Assembly: GCA_964019165.1 (NCBI GenBank)
Contig: OZ025279.1
Coordinates: 10,001 to 74,000, forward strand
Direction: 5' to 3'
Length of the DNA stretch: 64,000 bases
Source of the DNA: Mastigias papua
Lineage: Eukaryota > Cnidaria > Scyphozoa > Rhizostomeae > Mastigiidae
Part shown: positions 1 through 10,486 of the stretch, one piece after another
Position numbering within the stretch: position 1 is the stretch's first letter
How the letters are laid out: each line of letters opens with the position of its first letter
Made by a program: the position numbers and the translations under genes
The notes under the pieces: model-generated
The model's input: only the letters and a program-made list of their open reading frames with translations
Told to the model about the DNA's origin: nothing
Database searches by the model: none

Positions 1-1555
1 TGGTTTAAAGTTAGGGCTATGTTCTGGGTTAGTGTATTAGTGAGTGTTAAGTTTGTGGTTAGGGTAAGGGTTAGAGTTTGGGTAATGGTGAGGATTATGT
101 TTAGGATTATTTTTGGGGTACTGTTTAGGGTTTGGGTTCTGGTTAGTGTTGGTTTAAAGCAGCAGTTGGGGTTGTGATTGTGATTGGGTTTGGAGTTTTG
201 TATGACATTGGGGTTGGAATTAGGGTTTTTGTTTGGATGTTGTTGTGGTTACATTTGTTGTTGGGGTTAGGGTTTTGATTTGGGTTAAGGTATGTAGTAG
301 CATTATGATTAGTGCTAGGGTTGTAGTTGAGGTAAGCACTATGTTTGTGGTTGTGGTTGGTGTTATGGTTGGTGTTGTGATTGTGGATTGGTTTGGGCTT
401 GGGGTTTGTATTTGTGTTAGGGTTTGGGCTCTGGTTGGTGATGGGGTTAGGGTAAGGGTTCACTTTGTGGTTTTGGTTGGGGTTTGATTTGGGGTTGTGT
501 TTGGATTGGTGTTGGTGCTTGGGTGTACATTGGGCTTGTGGTTAGGGATAGGTTAATGGTTAGGGTTAGTGTTTGAATTAGGGTTTGGGTTTGTGTTGAG
601 GTTAATTTTAGGCTTATTATTAGAGTTGGGGTTAGGGTTGGTGTTGGGGTTCGGGTTGGTGGTTGGTTTTGTGGTTGGGTTATTGTTATGGTTAGTGTTA
701 GGTTTGCTGTTATGATTAATGTTAGGTTTAGCATTTGGGTTATTGTTAGGGTTGGTGTTGGGTTTGTGGATTGGAGTTAATGTAAAGGTTAGAATTAGGG
801 TTAGGTTTAGGGTTGATGTTTGAGTTGGGCTGAGCATTAGTGTTTGGGTTGTGGTTAGGGTTAAAGTTAGTGTCAGAGTTAGGGTAAGGGTTGGCGTAAG
901 GATTAGTGTTGGAGTTAAGGTTGGGGTTAGGATTAGCATTTGTGTTGTGATTAGGGTTGTGGTTAGTGTTGGGGTTATGGTTTGGATTTGGGTTTGCGTT
1001 GGTGTTAATGTTAGTGTTTGGGTTAGTGTTAGGTTTGGGCTTAGGGTTTGGGTTGAGGTTTGGGTTGGCTTTAGGACTAGTGTTAGGTTAGGGTTATCAT
1101 TGAGATTGAAGTTTGGGATAGTGTTATGTGGGGGTTAATGTTAGGGTTATTATTATGGTTGTTGTTAGGGTTGTCGATAGGGTTGGGTTTATGATTAGTG
1201 GTAGAGTTAGGTTAATGGCTAGGGTTTGGTGTTTGGGTCAATGTTAGCATTAGGTTTATTGTTAAGGTTAGGATTTTGGTTAGGCTTTTAAATAGTGTTT
1301 AGTTTGCTGGTCAGTTTAGCTTTTATTGTTATCCTAGGTCTTAGGTTATATGTAGGGTTGAGGTTGGCATTGGGGTTAGGTTTGATGATGTTGTTGCTTA
1401 GGGTATGTGTTGCGTTTGGGTATATGCATTAGTTTGGGACAGGCTTAGGGTTTCTATTTGATTGGTAGAATTCAGTTTGTGTTAGGATTGCGGTTTAGGA
1501 TGGGGTTCAGGTTAGGGTGTTGGTTAGGGTTGGATTTGGGTTTAGAGTGTCACAT
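1..1555 (+). repeat. Degenerate telomere-like G-rich repeat
   Basis: The plus strand is an almost unbroken series of 5-8 base G/T-rich words: TTAGGG mixed with TTTGGG, TTGTGG, TTATGG and GTTAGTG variants. Canonical TTAGGG units occur but rarely more than two in a row. TTAGGG is the ancestral metazoan telomere repeat, so this is telomere-derived or telomere-like satellite DNA. The G-rich strand runs 5' to 3' towards higher coordinates, the opposite of what a left chromosome end should show. It is therefore interstitial, inverted or an independent satellite, not an intact terminal telomere. Long open frames rich in Asn-Pro or Thr-Leu on the minus strand are by-products of the repeat. Confidence 0.8.
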
Positions 1556-3185
1556 TTTCAAACATAACACATTGGTCCGTAAAAATTTAAAGCACTGCCT
1601 TGCTATTGTACCAAACCCTGTTCTATTTAATTCAGGCCAAAAGCGATCTACATTGAGAGTTAACAATATTTACTGTATACTAAAGGCTACAAATTCTTCA
1701 CACATTTCGCATGAGGGCAAATCCATTGCTATTGACCTTCTGCCAACACCAGAGACAATTCAAATAAAGACACTAATTTTACAAGTAACATGAGAGAAGC
1801 ACAAAGTTTGCAGAAACAAAGATCAGTTCTTTTCCATTGATCCACCATGAACAAACACAATATTCAATGGATATTTACAAGTACCAACACTGAGCACAAT
1901 CCGCAGTAAAGCAAGTCTACTGCTTATCCCCTACACCCAAAACAGCAGAAAATTCAAATATAGACACAACTTTTACACAACACCAATATGAAAGAAGAAC
2001 AAATTTTCTGAAAGCAATAACCAGTTCTGTATACTTGCGGCCACAAGTGATCTAACCTCACAGTTAACACCATTTACTATCTACTAACAGGTAAAAACTC
2101 TTCACTCTTTTAGCATGAGAGTGATTCACTTGCCATTCCACATTGGAAAAACTGGAGACGACTCAAATATAGACATTAAATTTACAGGCAAAACAATACG
2201 AAAGAAGCACAAATTTTGCAGAAACTTACACCAGTTCTTTTCCATTACAGCCAAATCCGATCTAACCTGAAAGTTGACAACATTTACTGTATACTAACGG
2301 GTACAAACTCTTCACACTTTTAGCATGAGAGTAAATCCATTGCTATTGAACTTCAGCCGAAACTGGTGAAAACTCAAATATAGACATTAATTTTACAGGC
2401 AAAACAATACGAAAGAAGCACAAACTTTGCAGAAACTAAGACCAGTTCTTTTGCATTGCAGCCAAAACCGATCTAACCTGAAATTTGACAACATTTACTG
2501 TATACTAACGGGTACAAACTCTTCACACTTTTAGCATGGGAGTAAATCCATTGCTATTGAACTTCAGCCAAACCTGGTGAAAACTCAACTATAGACGTTA
2601 ATTTTACAGGCAAAACAATACGAGAGAAGCACAAAGTTTGCAGAAACTACGACCAGTTCTTTTCCATTGCAGCCAAAACCGATCTAACCTGAAAGTTGAC
2701 AACATTTACTGTATACTAACGGGTACAAACTCTTCACACTTTTAGCATGAGAGTGACTCACTTGCCATTCCACATTGGAAAAACTGGAGACGACTCAAAT
2801 ATAGACATTAAATTTACAGGCAAAACAATACGAAAGAAGCACAAATTTTGCAGAAACTAAGACCAGTTCTTTTCCATTGCAGCCAAATCCGATCTAACCC
2901 GAATGTTGACAACATTTACTGTATACTAACGGGTACAAACTCTTCACACTTTTAGCATGAGAGTAAATCCATTGCTATTGAACTTCAGCCAAACCTGGTG
3001 AAAACTCAAATATAGACATTAATTTTACAGGCAAAACAATACGAAAGAAGCATAAATTTTGCAGAAATTACGACCAGTTCTTTTCCATTGCAGCCAAAAC
3101 CGATCTAACCTGAAAGTTGACAACATTTACTGTATACTAACGGGTACAAACTCTTCACACTTTTAGCATGAGAGTAAATCCATTG
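1556..3185. repeat. Diverged 211-bp satellite monomers (old left flank of the array)
   Basis: A marker string (GTACAAACTCTTCACAC or close variants) recurs at about 2092, 2301, 2512, 2723, 2933 and 3144, giving a period of 209-211 bp. These monomers align with those of the main array but differ at many positions, and the first ones (1556-2090) are still more degraded. This is the usual picture of an older satellite flank beside a homogenised core. No gene is visible here. Confidence 0.85.
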
Positions 3186-4867
3186 CTATTGAACTTCAGC
3201 CAAAACTGGAGAAAACTCATAAATAGACACTAATTTTAAAGGAAACACAATACGAAAGAAGCACAAATCTTTCGCAAACAAAGACCAGTTCTTTTGCATT
3301 GCAACCAAAACTGATCTAACCTGAAAGTTGACAATATTCAATGAATCCTTACAAGTACCAACTCTCAGCACCTTGTGCAGTAAAGCAAGTCTATTGATTT
3401 TCAACTGCAGCCAAAACTGGAGAAAACTCAAATATAGACACTAATTTTACAAGCAAAACAATACGAACGACGCACAAATTTTGTGGAAACAATGACCAGT
3501 TCTTTTGCATTGCAGCCAAAACTAACCTAACCTGAAAGTTGACAATATTCAATGGATACATACAAGTACCAACTCTCAGCACCTTTTGCAGTAAAGCAAG
3601 TCTATTGATTTTCAACTGCAGCCAAAACTGGAGAAAACTCAAATATAGACACTAATTTTACAAGCAAAACAATACGAACGACGCACAAATTTTGTGGAAA
3701 CAATGACCAGTTCTTTTGCATTGCAGCCAAAACTAACCTAACCTGAAAGTTGACAATATTCAATGGATACATAGAAGTACCAACTCTCAGCACCTTTTGC
3801 AGTAAAGCAAGTCTATTGATTTTCAACTGCAGCCAAAACTGGAGAAAACTCAAATATAGACACTAATTTTACAAGCAAAACAATACGAACGACGCACAAA
3901 TTTTGTGGAAACAATGACCAGTTCTTTTGCATTGCAGCCAAAACTAACCTAACCTGAAAGTTGACAATATTCAATGGATACATAGAAGTACCAACTCTCA
4001 GCACCTTTTGCAGTAAAGCAAGTCTATTGATTTTCAACTGCAGCCAAAACTGGAGAAAACTCAAATATAGACACTAATTTTACAAGCAAAACAATACGAA
4101 CGACGCACAAATTTTGTGGAAACAATGACCAGTTCTTTTGCATTGCAGCCAAAACTAACCTAACCTGAAAGTTGACAATATTCAATGGATACATAGAAGT
4201 ACCAACTCTCAGCACCTTTTGCAGTAAAGCAAGTCTATTGATTTTCAACTGCAGCCAAAACTGGAGAAAACTCAAATATAGACACTAATTTTACAAGCAA
4301 AACAATACGAACGACGCACAAATTTTGTGGAAACAATGACCAGTTCTTTTGCATTGCAGCCAAAACTAACCTAACCTGAAAGTTGACAATATTCAATGGA
4401 TACATAGAAGTACCAACTCTCAGCACCTTTTGCAGTAAAGCAAGTCTATTGATTTTCAACTGCAGCCAAAACTGGAGAAAACTCAAATATAGACACTAAT
4501 TTTACAAGCAAAACAATACGAACGACGCACAAATTTTGTGGAAACAATGACCAGTTCTTTTGCATTGCAGCCAAAACTAACCTAACCTGAAAGTTGACAA
4601 TATTCAATGGATACATAGAAGTACCAACTCTCAGCACCTTTTGCAGTAAAGCAAGTCTATTGATTTTCAACTGCAGCCAAAACTGGAGAAAACTCAAATA
4701 TAGACACTAATTTTACAAGCAAAACAATACGAACGACGCACAAATTTTGTGGAAACAATGACCAGTTCTTTTGCATTGCAGCCAAAACTAACCTAACCTG
4801 AAAGTTGACAATATTCAATGGATACTTACAAGTACCAACTCTGAGCGCCTTTTCCAGGAAAGCAAGT

Positions 4868-5320
4868 CTATTGATTTTCAACTGCAGCCAAAACTGGAGA
4901 AAACTCAAATATAGACACTAATTTTACAAGCAAAACAATACGAAAGAAGCACAAATTTTGCACAAATGAAGAACAGATCTTTTGCACTGCAGCCAGCACG
5001 AATATACAATGAAAGGCACCTATATTCATTGCATACTGACACGTAATACAACACACAACTTTTTTGCAGTAAAGTAAGCTCATCCCCTTTGTATTGTAAC
5101 CACAACTGAAGAACATTCAAACTCACCAAAATTCTACTTCAGATTCAAGAGTTATGACAAAGCGAAAACCTTTCCAAAACTAATGCAGTTACATTTACAT
5201 TGTAGCCGAAATGCTGGAAAACAAACTACCAACATCAATTGCAGAGTCAAACGTGAAATGTTGCTATAGCCCTGGTAGCTTTTTCCAAAGTGACAAAAAG
5301 TTACAATTTACAAAGTGTGA
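4868..5320. repeat. Diverged monomers in the constant block of unit 1
   Basis: About 4868-5116 is a recognisable but diverged 211-bp monomer: the landmarks GCACTGCAGCCA, TTTTTTGCAGTAAAG and the motif preceding the next monomer are kept in order. The following ~200 bp (to about 5320) is a more degraded relative. The same stretch recurs at the matching place in every unit. It marks where the variable monomer block ends. Confidence 0.7.
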
Positions 5321-5389
5321 GTGCAGCTAACAGCAACTCAATGGCACTCCAAATCAATACTACGACAAGGCACCCACCATCCGTCCAGT

Positions 5390-5812
5390 GATTCATTGTC
5401 TCTCAGCAAGTGGCAATGTCATCTTTTCACTCTGGACAGTCACCGTCTATTGCCGTTGCCGATTCTTTCTCATTCCATGTCTCTCTCCTCACAATCATTC
5501 CACTCTCGCTCTCACAAAATCACAAGCACAAAACCACAAGCACAAAACCACAAACACAAAACAAGCACAGCAGCTCAAAAACATGCTACAGAACACACAT
5601 CACATTTATCAACTAACTACTGCTATCTACTACTTCACACAGTAACTATGGACAGCTATCAACTAATTACAACTACAGCTCATACCTCCAATAGATAAAT
5701 GAGCAAATAGATAATAGAGTAAATAAATTAGTAGATAAATCAACAACTCATCCATACCTCACACCATTAGCTTGTTTCCTTCAAATCAACTGTGCTCCAT
5801 CTTCAGCTGCAT
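5390..5812. repeat. Constant-block module A (first copy of an internal ~700-bp duplication)
   Basis: This segment shares a long ordered series of landmarks with 6065-6460: CCGATTCTTTCTCATTCC..., CTCTCTCCTCACAATCATTCC, CTCTCAC, the A/C-rich tract, CTACAGAACAC, and a CTTCAAAT...GTGCTCC block. The two copies are offset by about 700 bp, so the constant block is itself a diverged tandem duplication. On the minus strand the CTTCAAAT block reads like a decayed exon (EHS-stop-FEG) followed by a GT. Repeated in every higher-order unit. Confidence 0.75.
5521..5562. repeat. 14-bp minisatellite, three copies
   Basis: CACAAGCACAAAAC, CACAAGCACAAAAC and CACAAACACAAAAC follow one another without a gap. The same tract occurs in all complete units and is shorter in module B. 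It may reflect replication slippage within the constant block. Confidence 0.85.
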
Positions 5813-6064
5813 ATTCACTTTCATCTCCACTTCCATCTCCACTACAATATATCCTGCTCCAGTTGTATCATGATCCAACACAACTAGAAACCATTTGACA
5901 ACACTAAAAACATACAGTTAGAAAACATACAGTTAGAACACTCAAATACGCTTACCTCTAGAAATTCAGCTTATCCACTGCTCTGTCAAGTAATGCCTTC
6001 TTGTCCTACACAGTCCTACAGCAACTCCACGCGAAATATGGTACGAAACTCGAGTTCAATGCCA

Positions 6065-6460
6065 CGATAACGCACTGCTCATCTACTTTGTCATCTACCG
6101 GCTCTGAGCAATTGGTCTCATATTCATTGCACTATGCACCGTCAACATCTATTTCCGGTGCCGATCCTCTCTCACTCCATATCTCTCTCCTCACAATCAT
6201 TCCACTCGCACTCTCACGAAATCACAAACACAAAACAAGCATAGTAACTCATAAACACGCTACAGAACACGCCACATTTATCTAACAATTATCTTTTGTT
6301 TACAAGCAAACATGCAAACCCCAATAAATATATAAAAAGCATAAATATATAACTAAAAATAATGCATACCATGCAGCACTAAGTCTTCTCCTTCAAATAA
6401 CTTGTGTTCCTTCTCTGGCTAAAGTCCTGCGCAGAATGGAGCAGCACCAATAGCCACTAG
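6065..6460. repeat. Constant-block module B (second copy of the internal duplication)
   Basis: Diverged copy of module A. A third, more diverged copy lies outside the array at 45490-45800. On the minus strand, positions 6460 to 6369 read as a near-open coding frame ending EHKLFEGEDLVLH with a single in-frame TAG, followed by GGTATGC resembling a 5' splice site. A further consensus-like minus-strand donor, AG|GTAAGCG, lies between the two modules at about 5949-5957. These look like remnants of gene exons caught in the satellite rather than a working gene. Confidence 0.65.
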
Positions 6461-6879
6461 AACTAATCAATGAAGATGATGAATTTCGGCTATCATGCAC
6501 TTGCAGCTCTGTCTCTTCGGTAACCTTAACGTCCTTTAGCCTTGTTTCATTAACCACCTCATGCACTGCACCGTCGGGTACGTAACCCAGTATGGGAGGC
6601 TGTTTGGGTGCTACACCTTGCCCAAGGGTGACCCAGCACAGCAGCACTTAAGAGGTAGTGACATTCTCCTCAAAGCCACAGTACTCGTCAACTACGGCTG
6701 TGCTGCCGGATGTAGTTTAATGTCATACCCAGGACTAGATCAAGCGATACAAATTGAAAATCACCATGTGTCATCTAGGATTAACATTAACAACATATGG
6801 AACTTTTCGCAAAGCAGCAGGCCTACTAAAGTGGCATTTGTATCCCAAAATGATTCAAACTAAACATTATTGATAACTA

Positions 6880-7363
6880 CTGCAGAATGGACAATTTTCA
6901 GAAACTAACAAATTTGTCGAGAAAAAGTTCCGGCACTGCTTTGCTATTGTACCCACAACTCATGAGCATTCAAAGGTAGCAATAACTTTTCCAGTTAAAA
7001 ACACACTACTACAGAAGGACACAGTCTGCAGTAATGAGGACTACTTCTCTTGCACTGAAGCCAAACCCGATATCAAATCAAACCTACCCTTATTTAGTGC
7101 AACTTGAAAGGCAAACAACAACAAAACATTTCGCAACAAAGTTAGCCTACTGCTGTTCAACTGCAACCAAAACTCATGAAAACTGATATGAAGCAATAAT
7201 TATTTCAAAATAAACATTAAGAAAGTAGCACAAATTTTATGGAAACAATAACCAGTTCTGTTCAATTGTGGCCAATAGCTATCTAAACTCAAAGTTAACA
7301 ATATTTGTATTATACTGACGGGTACAATCTTTTCACAATTTTAGCATGAGAGAAAATCCATTG
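6880..7363. repeat. Diverged monomers at the end of the constant block of unit 1
   Basis: The landmarks TTTGCTATTGTACCCACAAC, GCAACCAAAACTCATGAAAAC, CCAGTTCTGTTCAATTGTGG and GACGGGTACAATCTTTTCAC occur in the order and spacing of the 211-bp monomer family, but with many substitutions. They pass into the anchor monomer of the next unit at 7364. The same stretch is present in all units. Confidence 0.75.
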
Positions 7364-10300
7364 CTATTGAACTGCAGCCAAAACTGGAGAAAACTCATAA
7401 ATAGACACTAATTTTAAAGGAAACACAATACGAAAGAAGCACAAATCTTTCGCAAACAAAGACCAGTTCTTTTGCATTGCAACCAAAACTGATCTAACCT
7501 GAAAGTTGACAATATTCAATGAATCCTTACAAGTACCAACTCTCAGCACCTTGTGCAGTAAAGCAAGTCTATTGATTTTCAACTGCAGCCAAAACTGGAG
7601 AAAACTCAAATATAGACACTAATTTTACAAGCAAAACAATACGAACGACGCACAAATTTTGTGGAAACAATGACCAGTTCTTTTGCATTGCAGCCAAAAC
7701 TAACCTAACCTGAAAGTTGACAATATTCAATGGATACATACAAGTACCAACTCTCAGCACCTTTTGCAGTAAAGCAAGTCTATTGATTTTCAACTGCAGC
7801 CAAAACTGGAGAAAACTCAAATATAGACACTAATTTTACAAGCAAAACAATACGAACGACGCACAAATTTTGTGGAAACAATGACCAGTTCTTTTGCATT
7901 GCAGCCAAAACTAACCTAACCTGAAAGTTGACAATATTCAATGGATACTTACAAGTACCAACTCTGAGCGCCTTTTCCAGGAAAGCAAGTCTATTGATTT
8001 TCAACTGCAGCCAAAACTGGAGAAAACTCAAATATAGACACTAATTTTACAAGCAAAACAATACGAAAGAAGCACAAATTTTGCACAAATGAAGAACAGA
8101 TCTTTTGCACTGCAGCCAGCACGAATATACAATGAAAGGCACCTATATTCATTGCATACTGACACGTAATACAACACACAACTTTTTTGCAGTAAAGTAA
8201 GCTCATCCCCTTTGTATTGTAACCACAACTGAAGAACATTCAAACTCACCAAAATTCTACTTCAGATTCAAGAGTTATGACAAAGCGAAAACCTTTCCAA
8301 AACTAATGCAGTTACATTTACATTGTAGCCGAAATGCTGGAAAACAAACTACCAACATCAATTGCAGAGTCAAACGTGAAATGTTGCTATAGCCCTGGTA
8401 GCTTTTTCCAAAGTGACAAAAAGTTACAATTTACAAAGTGTGAGTGCAGCTAACAGCAACTCAATGGCACTCCAAATCAATACTACGACAAGGCACCCAC
8501 CATCCGTCCAGTGATTCATTGTCTCTCAGCAAGTGGCAATGTCATCTTTTCACTCTGGACAGTCACCGTCTATTGCCGTTGCCGATTCTTTCTCATTCCA
8601 TGTCTCTCTCCTCACAATCATTCCACTCTCGCTCTCACAAAATCACAAGCACAAAACCACAAGCACAAAACCACAAACACAAAACAAGCACAGCAGCTCA
8701 AAAACATGCTACAGAACACACATCACATTTATCAACTAACTACTGCTATCTACTACTTCACACAGTAACTATGGACAGCTATCAACTAATTACAACTACA
8801 GCTCATACCTCCAATAGATAAATGAGCAAATAGATAATAGAGTAAATAAATTAGTAGATAAATCAACAACTCATCCATACCTCACACCATTAGCTTGTTT
8901 CCTTCAAATCAACTGTGCTCCATCTTCAGCTGCATATTCACTTTCATCTCCACTTCCATCTCCACTACAATATATCCTGCTCCAGTTGTATCATGATCCA
9001 ACACAACTAGAAACCATTTGACAACACTAAAAACATACAGTTAGAAAACATACAGTTAGAACACTCAAATACGCTTACCTCTAGAAATTCAGCTTATCCA
9101 CTGCTCTGTCAAGTAATGCCTTCTTGTCCTACACAGTCCTACAGCAACTCCACGCGAAATATGGTACGAAACTCGAGTTCAATGCCACGATAACGCACTG
9201 CTCATCTACTTTGTCATCTACCGGCTCTGAGCAATTGGTCTCATATTCATTGCACTATGCACCGTCAACATCTATTTCCGGTGCCGATCCTCTCTCACTC
9301 CATATCTCTCTCCTCACAATCATTCCACTCGCACTCTCACGAAATCACAAACACAAAACAAGCATAGTAACTCATAAACACGCTACAGAACACGCCACAT
9401 TTATCTAACAATTATCTTTTGTTTACAAGCAAACATGCAAACCCCAATAAATATATAAAAAGCATAAATATATAACTAAAAATAATGCATACCATGCAGC
9501 ACTAAGTCTTCTCCTTCAAATAACTTGTGTTCCTTCTCTGGCTAAAGTCCTGCGCAGAATGGAGCAGCACCAATAGCCACTAGAACTAATCAATGAAGAT
9601 GATGAATTTCGGCTATCATGCACTTGCAGCTCTGTCTCTTCGGTAACCTTAACGTCCTTTAGCCTTGTTTCATTAACCACCTCATGCACTGCACCGTCGG
9701 GTACGTAACCCAGTATGGGAGGCTGTTTGGGTGCTACACCTTGCCCAAGGGTGACCCAGCACAGCAGCACTTAAGAGGTAGTGACATTCTCCTCAAAGCC
9801 ACAGTACTCGTCAACTACGGCTGTGCTGCCGGATGTAGTTTAATGTCATACCCAGGACTAGATCAAGCGATACAAATTGAAAATCACCATATGTCATCTA
9901 GGATTAACATTAACAACATATGGAACTTTTCGCAAAGCAGCAGGCCTACTAAAGTGGCATTTGTATCCCAAAATGATTCAAACTAAACATTATTGATAAC
10001 TACTGCAGAATGGACAATTTTCAGAAACTAACAAATTTGTCGAGAAAAAGTTCCGGCACTGCTTTGCTATTGTACCCACAACTCATGAGCATTCAAAGGT
10101 AGCAATAACTTTTCCAGTTAAAAACACACTACTACAGAAGGACACAGTCTGCAGTAATGAGGACTACTTCTCTTGCACTGAAGCCAAACCCGATATCAAA
10201 TCAAACCTACCCTTATTTAGTGCAACTTGAAAGGCAAACAACAACAAAACATTTCGCAACAAAGTTAGCCTACTGCTGTTCAACTGCAACCAAAACTCAT

Positions 10301-10486
10301 GAAAACTGATATGAAGCAATAATTATTTCAGAATAAACATTAAGAAAGTAGCACAAATTTAATGGAAACAATAACCAGTTCTGTTCAATTGTGGCCAATA
10401 GCTATCTAAACTCAAAGTTAACAATATTTGTATTATACTGACGGGTACAATCTTTTCACAATTTTAGCATGAGAGAAAATCCATTG
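7364..10486. repeat. Higher-order unit 2 (n=2, 3123 bp)
   Basis: Anchor monomer then two monomers at 7569-7990 of type CQ, KE (site codes defined under unit 1), then the constant block. A private change gives AATTTAATGG at about 10357 where most units have AATTTTATGG. Confidence 0.95.

Larger units (their letters stand above)
3186..7363. repeat. Higher-order unit 1 (n=7, 4178 bp)
   Basis: Anchor monomer 3186-3390, then seven 211-bp monomers at 3391-4867, then the constant block. Two variable sites type each monomer: site A GATACATACAAG (C), GATACATAGAAG (S) or GATACTTACAAG (K); site B CCTTTTGCAG (Q), CCTTGTGCAG (H) or CCTTTTCCAG (E). The order is CQ, SQ x5, KE. Unit 1 alone has GTGTCATC at 6767-6774 where the other units have ATGTCATC (or, in unit 10, ATGTTATC), and AAAATA at 7208-7213 where they have AGAATA. 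Confidence 0.95.

Noticed and set aside
143..1138. Overlapping open frames of 84-128 codons rich in Asn/Pro/Thr or Val/Arg
   Set aside because: They are translations of the telomere-like hexamer repeat on either strand; the composition follows directly from the repeat.
3391..4867. CENP-B-box-like site in the 211-bp monomer
   Set aside because: No match to the TTCG...A..CGGG pattern was seen in the monomer.
5321..5698. 125-residue plus-strand frame repeated in most units
   Set aside because: Low-complexity His/Lys/Ser/Thr composition derived from the A/C-rich minisatellite; two other frames over the same bases are also open.
6393..6863. 84- and 100-residue frames on opposite strands in the constant block
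   Set aside because: They overlap each other, the minus frame has no ATG start, and there is no recognisable domain. The conservation is explained by array homogenisation. Only the short exon-like remnant is kept as a finding.
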